A DNA stretch of 21,404 bases, from the IMG/VR virus record IMGVR_UViG_3300046011_001449, positions 1 to 21,404 of that record, one strand, 5' to 3'. Source of the DNA: a virus. Positions within the stretch are counted from its first letter, which is position 1. Each line of letters starts with the position of its first letter. A program made the translations under genes and the position numbers. Positions 9,049-16,242 of the stretch are shown here, piece after piece. The notes under the pieces were generated by a model. That model had not been told where the DNA came from, did not search any database, and saw only the letters and a program-made list of their open reading frames with translations.

Positions 9049-9579
9049 ATGGCATATTGTCCAATAACTGCGGGTAGACTTTTGAATAATTGTAAAAATC
9101 AAAGAGGAGGTATTAAAAACCTTTACTTTGCGAATTACGATTCTTACGGTTTTGTAGTAGCAGCGCAAGCGGTTACCGATTTGGGAACTTTAGACGAAGT
9201 TTTTAAATACGAAGTAAAAGCTACAACAAACGCACTAACAGAAACGGGTACAAGTTCTGAAGATAACGGAACTTATTTAGTGGCTCAATCTTTGGCGGTT
9301 ACACTTCCAAAATTGGCGGCAGATTTACAAGCGCAAGTACAATTAATTTGTCAGGGCAGACCTTTTGTATTTGTAGAAGATTACAACGGTAATATTATGC
9401 TTTTAGGAGCAACAAATGGCACAATGAGCAACTGTACCAAAGCGAGTGGCGCAGCGGGAGGCGACCTCTCAGGATTTACACTTACCATCACTGCCGAGGA
9501 AGGTTCATTATCTCCTTTCTTAGATAACACTACAAAAGCTGAATTGTTAACTTTTGTATCTGCAACGGTTGTTTCTTAA
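9049..9579 (+). CDS. Probable major tail tube protein
   Basis: A 176-residue beta-rich protein. It begins MAYCPITAGRLLNNCKNQRGGI, continues with NLYFANYDSYGF and a threonine-rich strand (EVKATTNALTETGTSSEDNGTY), and has a late section FVFVEDYNGNIMLLGATNG followed by GDLSGFTLTITAEEGSLSPFL. A glycine-rich 'sGAAGGDlSGftlTitaeE' strand near the C terminus is the pattern seen in tail tube proteins with the common tube fold. The gene stands alone between two strong terminators, as expected for an abundant structural protein. It has no other strong tail tube rival in the window, which supports the call, but homology was not tested. Confidence 0.6.
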   Translation: MAYCPITAGRLLNNCKNQRGGIKNLYFANYDSYGFVVAAQAVTDLGTLDEVFKYEVKATTNALTETGTSSEDNGTYLVAQSLAVTLPKLAADLQAQVQLICQGRPFVFVEDYNGNIMLLGATNGTMSNCTKASGAAGGDLSGFTLTITAEEGSLSPFLDNTTKAELLTFVSATVVS

Positions 9580-9602
9580 ATTTTAGCTTAACTTACTACT
9601 TA

Positions 9603-9628
9603 AACCCATCTTAATTGATGGGTTTTTT
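9603..9628 (+). terminator. Intrinsic terminator after the tail-tube-like gene
   Basis: Perfect 8-bp stem AACCCATC (9603-9610) with GATGGGTT (9617-9624), 6-nt loop, then a run of T through 9628. It lies 23 nt after the stop at 9579. Confidence 0.88.
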
Positions 9629-9660
9629 GTTACAAATCGATATATTTTAGTCTTATAAAT

Positions 9661-9969
9661 ATGATAGTCTTTTCAGTAGCAACAAATCACACGTTTAAAT
9701 GTATCCCAGCTAGCTATAATGGTGGCGAAATTGTGTTAAATTTACGTGATGAACTTAAAAATATTACCTATTCGATTGAATATGATAATGTTTTTTACCA
9801 AAACTTTCAATTAATAATCACATTTTCGGATTTTCAGACCATCGAGGGGCAAAGTTTTGAGTGTGTAGTACTCGAAAATGACGCAATTACGTACAGAGGC
9901 AAGGCTTATGTTACTGCTCAAACAGATCTAGAAAACTACGAAATGAACAACGGCATTCTAAAAGTATAA
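9661..9969 (+). CDS. Small beta-rich phage structural protein, unknown function
   Basis: A 102-residue protein that begins MIVFSVATNHTFKCIPASYN and ends ENYEMNNGILKV. It is almost all predicted beta strands (FQLIITFSDFQTIEGQSFECVVL, TYRGKAYVTAQ), consistent with a small Ig-like or minor virion protein. The motif of an 'EGQ.fec.vl....itYrGkayvT.q' strand is also seen in small Bacteroidota phage structural proteins near portals. The start is 3 bases from the next gene on its other side, which is tightly coupled. There is no close family I can name, so the role is open. Confidence 0.55.
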   Translation: MIVFSVATNHTFKCIPASYNGGEIVLNLRDELKNITYSIEYDNVFYQNFQLIITFSDFQTIEGQSFECVVLENDAITYRGKAYVTAQTDLENYEMNNGILKV

Positions 9970-9971
9970 AA

Positions 9972-11711
9972 ATGGCTAATAAACCACAACAAAGAGTATT
10001 CGAAATTCAATTATCAAACTACATCCGCCCAGAAATTAAAGAGGTGCAGGGTAAAAAGTGGGTATTGAATGGGCGAAATAACGAATTTTACAAAACGATT
10101 ATTGATGCTTATAACGGATCAACTACAAATAGTGCAATAATTGATAGTTACGCCAATTTCATTTACGGTAAAGGGATTAACTCCAACGAGAAGTTAACCA
10201 AGCCAAAAGAGTGGAGCGCATTAAACACCATATTTGATAAAAAGGAATTAAGAAAAATTTGCAAAGATTTTGAAATGTTTGGAGAGGCTTCGGTTGAAGT
10301 GAAATATTTGAATAATGAAGTACGAAAAGTTTACCATATTGCAAAAGAAAGGGTTGCTCCCGAAGTAGCCAACGAGGATGGCGATATTACGGGATATTGG
10401 TATAGTTATGATTTTTCAAATGTTCAAAAATATAAGCCCGAGCGTTATGATGCTTTCGGATTTGGTAGTGGAGGCGGAGAGCGTTCAGAAATTTATATTA
10501 TTAGAGATTACCAAGTCGGACAATTTTACTATTCTAACCCTAGTTATGTAAGTGGTTTAAGTTGGGCAAAATTTGAGGAGGAGTTTCAAAACTATTGTAT
10601 TAAGCATATTCAAAATGGACTATCTTTTGGGTACATTATAAATATGAACGCTGGAGTTCAAGCGAGTGAGATTGAAATAATGGAAAGCACTCGCAGAATT
10701 CGTGAGAATTTAACCGGATCAAATAAAGCTGGGAATTTCTTTTTAAATTGGAACGACAACAAAGATAGTGAGATTACAATTACTGCCTTAGAAGTTAGCG
10801 AAGCGCATAAACAATATGAATACTTAACTGCTGAAGCTAGGCAACAACTTTGCACCGCTCACAAACTTACTTCACCGATGTTGGTAGGTATAAAAGAGGC
10901 GAGCGGATTTAGTTCAAACGCTGACGAAATAAAAGTCGGATTTGCGGAGTTGATGATAAATGTAATTACTCCAAAGCAAGAAATTATTTTGGATGGCTTA
11001 ATGGAAATATTATCGGCAAACGGTATTAGTTTGGATTTGCAGTTTTTAAGTTTAAGAAGTGAGGCCCCAACAATTACACCAACTGAAACAATAGTAACAC
11101 CAATTCAAATGGCTGCGGATGATTTTTCAGACTTAGGAGAGGAAATAGATTTGAACGAGTGGGAGTTAATTAGTGCCGATCCAGTTGACTACGACAAAGA
11201 AGAGGAGAGAGATGCGGAGTTGGAGAGGTTAAACTCTACAACCGTTAAATTAATGAATGTTGCTTTGGCAGATGTAAAGACTGGAACTGCAAGACCAAAC
11301 GCAAGGAGTTCACAAGATGGCGTTATATTTAAAAGCCGATATAGATACAGCGGGAACCCAAACCCGGAACGTGAGTTTTGCAAAGCAATGATGAGCGCAA
11401 ATAAATTGTATAGAAGAGAGGATATTGCTTTAATGAGTGAGCGAAATGTTAATCCTGGATTTGGAATGCGACCAAACCCAAACAAGCCTTATGATATATT
11501 TTTATGGAAAGGTGGCGGATTGCTTTCAGAGGCTTTCCCTTTTGGAACTTGTAAGCATTTTTGGGTGCGTGAAACGTACAGATTAAGAGCCGATGTAAAC
11601 AATCCTTTAGCTGAAAAAATTACACCTGCAAAAGCAAGAAAAGAGGGCGAAATTTTACCAGCATTAAAACCAAGTGAATCAAAAGCATATATCGCGCCTC
11701 ACGATATGTAA
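9972..11711 (+). CDS. Portal protein with extra C-terminal MuF-like domain
   Basis: A 579-residue protein, two bases after the previous stop. Residues 1-360 are portal-like: YKTIIDAYNGSTTNSAIIDSYANFIYGKG near the start, a wing region, then the helix QEIILDGLMEILSANG near 335-350. The portal forms the dodecameric DNA gate of the capsid. After an acidic linker (residues about 380-430) comes a separate domain with YRYSGNPNPEREFCKAMM (Cys470), VNPGFG, YDIFLWKGGG and GTCKHFWVRETY (Cys527, His529). The spacing of these Cys/His residues recalls the minor head protein (MuF/SPP1 gp7) domain, though not its exact motifs. A fused minor-head domain fits, because no separate MuF gene is seen here. Portal confidence is high; the C-terminal assignment is inferred. 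Confidence 0.78.
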   Translation: MANKPQQRVFEIQLSNYIRPEIKEVQGKKWVLNGRNNEFYKTIIDAYNGSTTNSAIIDSYANFIYGKGINSNEKLTKPKEWSALNTIFDKKELRKICKDFEMFGEASVEVKYLNNEVRKVYHIAKERVAPEVANEDGDITGYWYSYDFSNVQKYKPERYDAFGFGSGGGERSEIYIIRDYQVGQFYYSNPSYVSGLSWAKFEEEFQNYCIKHIQNGLSFGYIINMNAGVQASEIEIMESTRRIRENLTGSNKAGNFFLNWNDNKDSEITITALEVSEAHKQYEYLTAEARQQLCTAHKLTSPMLVGIKEASGFSSNADEIKVGFAELMINVITPKQEIILDGLMEILSANGISLDLQFLSLRSEAPTITPTETIVTPIQMAADDFSDLGEEIDLNEWELISADPVDYDKEEERDAELERLNSTTVKLMNVALADVKTGTARPNARSSQDGVIFKSRYRYSGNPNPEREFCKAMMSANKLYRREDIALMSERNVNPGFGMRPNPNKPYDIFLWKGGGLLSEAFPFGTCKHFWVRETYRLRADVNNPLAEKITPAKARKEGEILPALKPSESKAYIAPHDM

Positions 11712-11729
11712 CCTACAAAAAAAAGTATT

Positions 11730-12248
11730 ATGAATATTTGGCTAAGAGAAAACGAACTTACAAAAAACACCCTACTAGGTGGCAATATAGATATTGATTT
11801 ATATATCCCTTGCATTGCAGACGCACAAAGAACAAGACTTGAGGAAATTCTAGGGGAAACGCTATTTAATAAAATTGATGTTGACTTCGGAAACGATGAT
11901 TTAAGCGGTTTATATCTTACTTTGTTTGATGATTACATTAAGCCATTTTTAATACACCAGAGCGCAGTAGAATATCTTTTGGTGGGTGCTTATAAGATAA
12001 CGAATAATGGGATTTATAAAACACAACCCGAAAACACCGCAGCAGTTGATAAAACCGAAGTTGATTATTTAGTAAATAACCAAAGATTAAAAGCGGAAAT
12101 GTATCAAGGGCGTTTAGAGCGTTGGTTAATGCTAAACGAATTACCAGAATATTTAAGTGCAGATAGTCAAATTGTGCCTCCAGTTTACAACAAAAGTAGT
12201 ATTTTAAATAGATGGTACTTTTTAGATCCGAATAACAACTATTTTTAA
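11730..12248 (+). CDS. Head-tail connector/adaptor protein
   Basis: A 172-residue, mainly helical protein directly downstream of the portal gene. The pattern IADAQRTRLEEILGETLFNKI, then YLTLFDDYIKPFLIHQSAVEYLLVGAY, NNGIYKTQ and a long helix RLKAEMYQGRLERWLMLN followed by PEYL, matches the head-tail connector family common in Bacteroidota phages (DUF6712-like; named from memory of the family pattern). It would form the ring that joins the portal to the tail. The ending DPNNNYF is polar and aromatic. Confidence 0.65.
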   Translation: MNIWLRENELTKNTLLGGNIDIDLYIPCIADAQRTRLEEILGETLFNKIDVDFGNDDLSGLYLTLFDDYIKPFLIHQSAVEYLLVGAYKITNNGIYKTQPENTAAVDKTEVDYLVNNQRLKAEMYQGRLERWLMLNELPEYLSADSQIVPPVYNKSSILNRWYFLDPNNNYF

Positions 12249-12249
12249 A

Positions 12250-12384
12250 ATGAGAAAAGTAGACAAAAGAACAGAGGACAATATAAAAAAATTACAAAAG
12301 TATTTATCAAATGAAAACAGTAAATTTCACGCACAAACGAGGGGATACATTTTACGCGACACTATTCAACGTAAAAGTAAATAA
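12250..12384 (+). CDS. Possible small ORF overlapping the BppU-like gene
   Basis: A 44-residue ORF beginning MRKVDKRTEDNIKKLQKYLSN, one base after the previous stop. Its last 74 nt overlap the next gene in another frame. The first 20 residues look like a normal amphipathic helix and the position right after a stop is typical of coupled genes; the rest may be a mere consequence of the overlap. It fills an otherwise empty 62-nt gap. Confidence 0.3.
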   Translation: MRKVDKRTEDNIKKLQKYLSNENSKFHAQTRGYILRDTIQRKSK

Positions 12385-12631
12385 TGTTGATCTCGATTTA
12401 ACCGATGCAGTTATTTTAATGCAACTTCGAAAAGAGGCTGGAGGCGTTATTGCATTAACTCCCGATTTAACCATTACCGATGCCGTTGGTGGGGATTTTC
12501 AAATTGATGAGCAAATTATAAATATTCCTGCGTGTACTTATCAATACGATATACAAATAACTTTAGCGGATGATACGGTTGTAACGTGGATTAGTGGATT
12601 GTTTATTATTAACGACGATATTTCAAGATAA
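12311..12631 (+). CDS. BppU N-terminal-like baseplate/fibre-anchor protein
   Basis: A 106-residue beta-sandwich protein. It has the signature HKRGDTFYATLF followed by DLDLTDAVILMQLRKEAGG and ends with DDTVVTWISGLFIINDDISR. The '[KR]RGDTF... dLTga.i..qlR' pattern is the N-terminal domain of BppU-type baseplate proteins that hold receptor-binding proteins. Here it stands alone and directly precedes the fibre gene, in a TAATG overlap, so it is likely the anchor or collar of the fibre. Confidence 0.7.
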   Translation: MKTVNFTHKRGDTFYATLFNVKVNNVDLDLTDAVILMQLRKEAGGVIALTPDLTITDAVGGDFQIDEQIINIPACTYQYDIQITLADDTVVTWISGLFIINDDISR

Positions 12632-14847
12632 TGGCAGTAGATATAACGATTAACGAAACGATTGATGTTGTTGATATTACGGTAAACCCTAATATAATAG
12701 AGGTTAATGTAACTAGGACCAGCGGAGGCGGAGGCGGTTCTCAAACACTAGCACAAACTTTAGATTTAGGCAATCAAACTGGTGGCGAAAATATACTCGT
12801 TAATAATGCCGATGCGATTGAACTAGAGAATACTTCTTTACTAAAAAAAGGAACGTATGATTTTGGCGGTAATGGTGGTATATCTCGTATTTGCTCAAAT
12901 CAGTACGAGGATATGTGGCAGAATGGATTTAGACACGTATTTGACCAAAGCGGATTTATAAGAAATTCAAGTAATGGATTTGATTTAGTTCCTGATTCTA
13001 GCTTTGATGTTACTTTGCGTTTTAAAGTTGGTTCATTTTGGACTTTAGATAATGGCACTACTTACATTTGTACAGATGCAACAGAGGGCGCAGCAGAATG
13101 GGAAATTTATCATAATTTTATTCCTACACTTCAACAAGTAGTTAATGAAGATGGGCAACTAACAGATTCAGCAATTGCATTTGATTCTGTTGGAAATCCT
13201 AATTTAACAAGTGCAGTTAGCATAGATGGTTTATCATTTGTAGAAAATGATGGTATTGATGAAGAAACAACTGTATACGCATCAAATGGTATTCAAAGAA
13301 ACTTAAACGCAAATGGCACTTTGCTTAATTTTGAAACACCTACAAATCCTGATAACGTAGTATTAGTTCCAAACGGAAGTGGAACACTAGCTTTTACTTC
13401 TGATATTCCAGCCGCAGGAGTTCCTTACACAGGCGCGACTGCTGATGTTAATTTAGGTGAGTTTGGTTTACTTACTGGAAACATAGAGTTTGACAATACA
13501 CCGACAAACATTCCAACGGGTGCTGGTTCATTAGTTTGGAACGATACAGATGGAACTTTAGATTTGAAATTAAAAGGCGGGAATGTTACATTACAAGTAG
13601 GTCAAGAAAATGTTATTCGAGTAGTAAACAAAACCGCAACTAACGTAAATCTATTAGAAGCCAATTACCAAGCGGTAAGAGTTACTGGCGCACAAGGTCA
13701 AAGATTAAAAGTTGATTTAGCACAAGCCACAACAGATGCTTTATCGGCTGAAACAATAGGACTTGTAACAGAAACAATAAATAACAATCAAGAGGGTTTT
13801 ATCACTACAAGCGGACTGATAAGAAACGTAAATACAACGGGTTCTTTACAATCTGAAACGTGGGCAGATGGCGATATTTTATATTTATCTCCAACAACTG
13901 CGGGTAGAGTTACAAAAGTAAAACCAACTGCACCAAATCATTTAGTTATTATCGGTTATGTTGTAAGCGCACACGCTACGCAAGGTTCAATCTTTGTAAA
14001 AGTAGATAACGGTTATGAATTAAACGAACTTCATAACGTTAAAATAACTAGCGAAACAAACAATCAATTATTAGCGTACACTTCTGCAACAGATATTTGG
14101 CAAAATAAAAATTTAATTGATATAGTTGAAGATTTTAATAAAACTAAAGGAATTATATTTTTTGATGACTTTTTAGGAACTAATGATAACGCTGGAATTG
14201 CAACATCAACTGGAGTTACAATGTCTGGGGTTGGTACTGGTTCAATTACTAGAATAACTGGCGTTTATCCTAATAGAACAAATCAACAAGGAGTTATTCA
14301 ATTAGCTACTGGAACTTTGATTACTGGAAATGCGAGTTATAGATTAGGTTCGGTAAATACGCCTACGTTTTTTATTGGTAGTGGTGCTATTTCTTACGAG
14401 GTTTTAATCAATATAGAAACACTTTCAACTTTAGCCAATAGGTTTGTAAATGTATTCGGATTTTATACTGGTTCAAGCATAACAACGAGTAACAATTTAA
14501 TTAGTTTTATTTACGATGAGGGCGGAGTTTTTGCGAGTGGTGGTATTGGTGCATCACCTAATTGGAAATGTGTAACAGGAAATGCGGGTACAAGAACTTC
14601 AACTGATTCAACTGTTGCGGTAACTGCGAGTGCGTGGACAAAATTAAGAATAGAAATAAACGCAAATGCAACATCCGTAGGGTTTTACATAAACGATACT
14701 TTAGTGGCAACGAACGCTAGTAATATTCCAGCTACAACAACTGCTATGTATTTTTTAAATGGTATGCAAAAAACAACGGGATTGACTTCTGTTAATATGT
14801 ACGCTGATTATTTATCCTTTAAACAAACATTCACAACTGCAAGATGA
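12631..14847 (+). CDS. Tail fibre / receptor-binding protein
   Basis: A 738-residue protein. It begins with a short strand-rich head, a Gly/Ser linker and then QTLAQTLDLGNQTGG, the 'tL.q.LdlGN.t' motif of phage fibres. A similar TLQQVVNEDGQLTDSAI follows around residue 170. Residues about 330-470 carry the widespread fibre domain with QENVIRVVNKTATNVNLLEAN, IGLVTETINNNQEGFITTSGLI, GDILYLSP and TAPNHLVIIGYV. The C-terminal 220 residues (from IIFFDDFLGTN) look like a jelly-roll receptor-binding domain, ending TFTTAR. It is expected to bind a host surface glycan or protein. No reverse transcriptase or variable repeat is near, so it is not part of a diversity-generating system. Confidence 0.8.
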   Translation: MAVDITINETIDVVDITVNPNIIEVNVTRTSGGGGGSQTLAQTLDLGNQTGGENILVNNADAIELENTSLLKKGTYDFGGNGGISRICSNQYEDMWQNGFRHVFDQSGFIRNSSNGFDLVPDSSFDVTLRFKVGSFWTLDNGTTYICTDATEGAAEWEIYHNFIPTLQQVVNEDGQLTDSAIAFDSVGNPNLTSAVSIDGLSFVENDGIDEETTVYASNGIQRNLNANGTLLNFETPTNPDNVVLVPNGSGTLAFTSDIPAAGVPYTGATADVNLGEFGLLTGNIEFDNTPTNIPTGAGSLVWNDTDGTLDLKLKGGNVTLQVGQENVIRVVNKTATNVNLLEANYQAVRVTGAQGQRLKVDLAQATTDALSAETIGLVTETINNNQEGFITTSGLIRNVNTTGSLQSETWADGDILYLSPTTAGRVTKVKPTAPNHLVIIGYVVSAHATQGSIFVKVDNGYELNELHNVKITSETNNQLLAYTSATDIWQNKNLIDIVEDFNKTKGIIFFDDFLGTNDNAGIATSTGVTMSGVGTGSITRITGVYPNRTNQQGVIQLATGTLITGNASYRLGSVNTPTFFIGSGAISYEVLINIETLSTLANRFVNVFGFYTGSSITTSNNLISFIYDEGGVFASGGIGASPNWKCVTGNAGTRTSTDSTVAVTASAWTKLRIEINANATSVGFYINDTLVATNASNIPATTTAMYFLNGMQKTTGLTSVNMYADYLSFKQTFTTAR

Positions 14848-15074
14848 TAAAATATAAATACACACTAGGAAACCAAACTATTGAAACTTTAAACTTAAAT
14901 GATATTCCTGATGGACTTTCATTTGAAACAATAGAGTTTGAAATAGAAGTTGAACAAGAAGCGACTGCACCAAGTTTAACAGTAAACGAAGTTATTATCG
15001 ATTTAGTTACAAGACAAGTTCAAGTAATGAGCGATGAGGAAAAAAGCGAATTGTTAAATTTACTAAATGCCTAA
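14844..15074 (+). CDS. Small acidic hypothetical protein downstream of the fibre
   Basis: A 76-residue protein starting in an ATGA overlap with the fibre gene and ending in a TAATG overlap with the membrane protein gene. It starts MIKYKYTLGNQTIETLNLN, has an acidic middle (FEIEVEQE) and a helical end (VMSDEEKSELLNLLNA). The position resembles fibre chaperone or XkdX-like genes, but no motif supports either. Function unknown. Confidence 0.55.
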   Translation: MIKYKYTLGNQTIETLNLNDIPDGLSFETIEFEIEVEQEATAPSLTVNEVIIDLVTRQVQVMSDEEKSELLNLLNA

Positions 15075-15412
15075 TGAAAAAGATATTTAAGTCGATTTTA
15101 AGAGATATAAAGAGTTTAGATATGATAATACTCAACCGTTGGCATTTACACGCACCAATAGCGTTTATTGTGGGTTGTTTATTGTATTTTGCGATTCGCG
15201 AATCAATTACCGATACATACGTTGCAACGGAAATAGCTTTTAAAATATTTGTTCCTAGTTTTATAGGATTTATTTTCTTATTTTCTTTTGAATCATTCCA
15301 ACAAAGCGGCAGAATTATTGGCGAATTAGAAAAATTTGAAAGCGACAAGGATTTATGGGTTGGCGAAATATTTTTAATTATAGGGGTAATATTAACACAT
15401 TTGTTATGGTAA
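15074..15412 (+). CDS. Three-helix membrane protein, holin candidate
   Basis: A 112-residue protein. It has a basic start (MKKIFKSILRDIKSLD) and three hydrophobic segments: about residues 28-45 (APIAFIVGCLLYFAIRE), 55-73 (IAFKIFVPSFIGFIFLFSF) and 96-112 (VGEIFLIIGVILTHLLW). It lies two genes before an endolysin, in the usual place for a holin. Three membrane helices would match a class I holin. The next gene also has an N-terminal membrane helix, so which of them makes the hole, or whether they act together, is open. Confidence 0.55.
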   Translation: MKKIFKSILRDIKSLDMIILNRWHLHAPIAFIVGCLLYFAIRESITDTYVATEIAFKIFVPSFIGFIFLFSFESFQQSGRIIGELEKFESDKDLWVGEIFLIIGVILTHLLW

Positions 15413-15756
15413 ATTTTTTTAGTGAATATTGGGAGGCAATTTTAGCAGCATTAAGCGCACCAGTTGCGTGGTTTTTTGGAGGCAGAGCAAAGCAAAGACA
15501 AGATGCGGTTAGCACGATGAAAACGATGTACGATGATTTTTTAATTGTTTACCAATCACGAATGAATGAAGTGATGCAAGAGGTTACCGATTTGAAGAAG
15601 CACAATCTTACCTTGCAAAGAGAATTTAATGATATTCAAAAACTACACGCAAAAGAATTACAAAAATCTCAAAAGTTGGCTAAAGACTATGAGCAGTTAA
15701 AAGGGTTATATGACCGCTTAAAAACTGATTTCGATAATTACAAAAAATTAAAGTAA
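15406..15756 (+). CDS. Membrane-anchored coiled-coil protein, holin or lysis accessory
   Basis: A 116-residue protein. A longer open frame goes back to 15355, but ATG 15406 gives a 7-nt overlap with the upstream stop, whereas the longer start would cut 58 nt into the membrane gene; 15406 is preferred. It begins MVNFFSEYWEAILAALSA, has a single hydrophobic segment (AILAALSAPVAWFFGG) then a long charged coiled coil (MKTMYDDFLIVYQSRMNEVM onward) ending NYKKLK. Proteins of this form occur next to endolysins in Bacteroidota phages. It could be a holin, a holin regulator or a cell-wall spacer. Confidence 0.5.
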   Translation: MVNFFSEYWEAILAALSAPVAWFFGGRAKQRQDAVSTMKTMYDDFLIVYQSRMNEVMQEVTDLKKHNLTLQREFNDIQKLHAKELQKSQKLAKDYEQLKGLYDRLKTDFDNYKKLK

Positions 15757-16202
15757 TGAGCAAAGTAGTAGAAATTGCAAAAAAAGAAATAGGACAAGGC
15801 GAAGTACCTTTAAACAGCAATAAAACAAAATACGGCAAATGGTTTGGATTTGATGGCGTAGCTTGGTGCGGTATGTTTGTGAGTTGGTGTTATGATCAAG
15901 CTGGTGCGCCTCTTGGGAATATTGGTTTTAAAAAAGGATTTGCAGGTTGTCAAACCGCAGTAGCGCATTATCGTAAAACAAATAGAATTACAACTAATCC
16001 AGTTGCAGGAAATATTGTTTTCTTTGATTGGAATAAAGATGGTAGACACGACCATACTGGGATATTTGTGCGATGGATAGAAGTAAATAAAACCTTTGAA
16101 GCGATTGAGGGCAATACGGCAGTAGGGAACGATTCAAATGGCGGCAATGTAATGCTCCGAACTAGGAAAAATATAAACGTATTATTTGTAGATCCGTTTT
16201 AA
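15756..16202 (+). CDS. CHAP-domain endolysin
   Basis: A 148-residue enzyme starting in a TAATG overlap. It has the CHAP pattern: Cys38 in VAWCGMFVSWCY as nucleophile, and His100 in GRHDHTGIF, with EGNT (118-121) as the third polar site. It would cut peptidoglycan (amide or peptide bonds) at the end of infection. There is no signal peptide, so it should need a holin. The whole protein is one domain with no wall-binding part, as usual for phages of Gram-negative hosts. Confidence 0.82.
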   Translation: MSKVVEIAKKEIGQGEVPLNSNKTKYGKWFGFDGVAWCGMFVSWCYDQAGAPLGNIGFKKGFAGCQTAVAHYRKTNRITTNPVAGNIVFFDWNKDGRHDHTGIFVRWIEVNKTFEAIEGNTAVGNDSNGGNVMLRTRKNINVLFVDPF

Positions 16203-16214
16203 AATTATAAATTC

Positions 16215-16222
16215 TACATTTG
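16215..16222 (+). promoter_or_regulatory. Bacteroidota-type promoter -7 box upstream of the metallophosphoesterase gene
   Basis: TACATTTG matches TAnnTTTG, in the 40-bp gap before the ATG at 16243. No good TTG is seen about 19 bases upstream, so strength is uncertain. It would start a transcript 10-15 nt before the gene. Confidence 0.5.
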
Positions 16223-16242
16223 TTTAACTAAAAAAGAAAACT

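Noticed and set aside
12631-14847. Diversity-generating target in the tail fibre
   Set aside because: No reverse transcriptase, template repeat or variable repeat pair was found nearby.
15355-15405. Upstream start for the coiled-coil membrane protein
   Set aside because: It would overlap the preceding gene by 58 nt and its added residues are antisense-like; ATG 15406 gives a normal short overlap.
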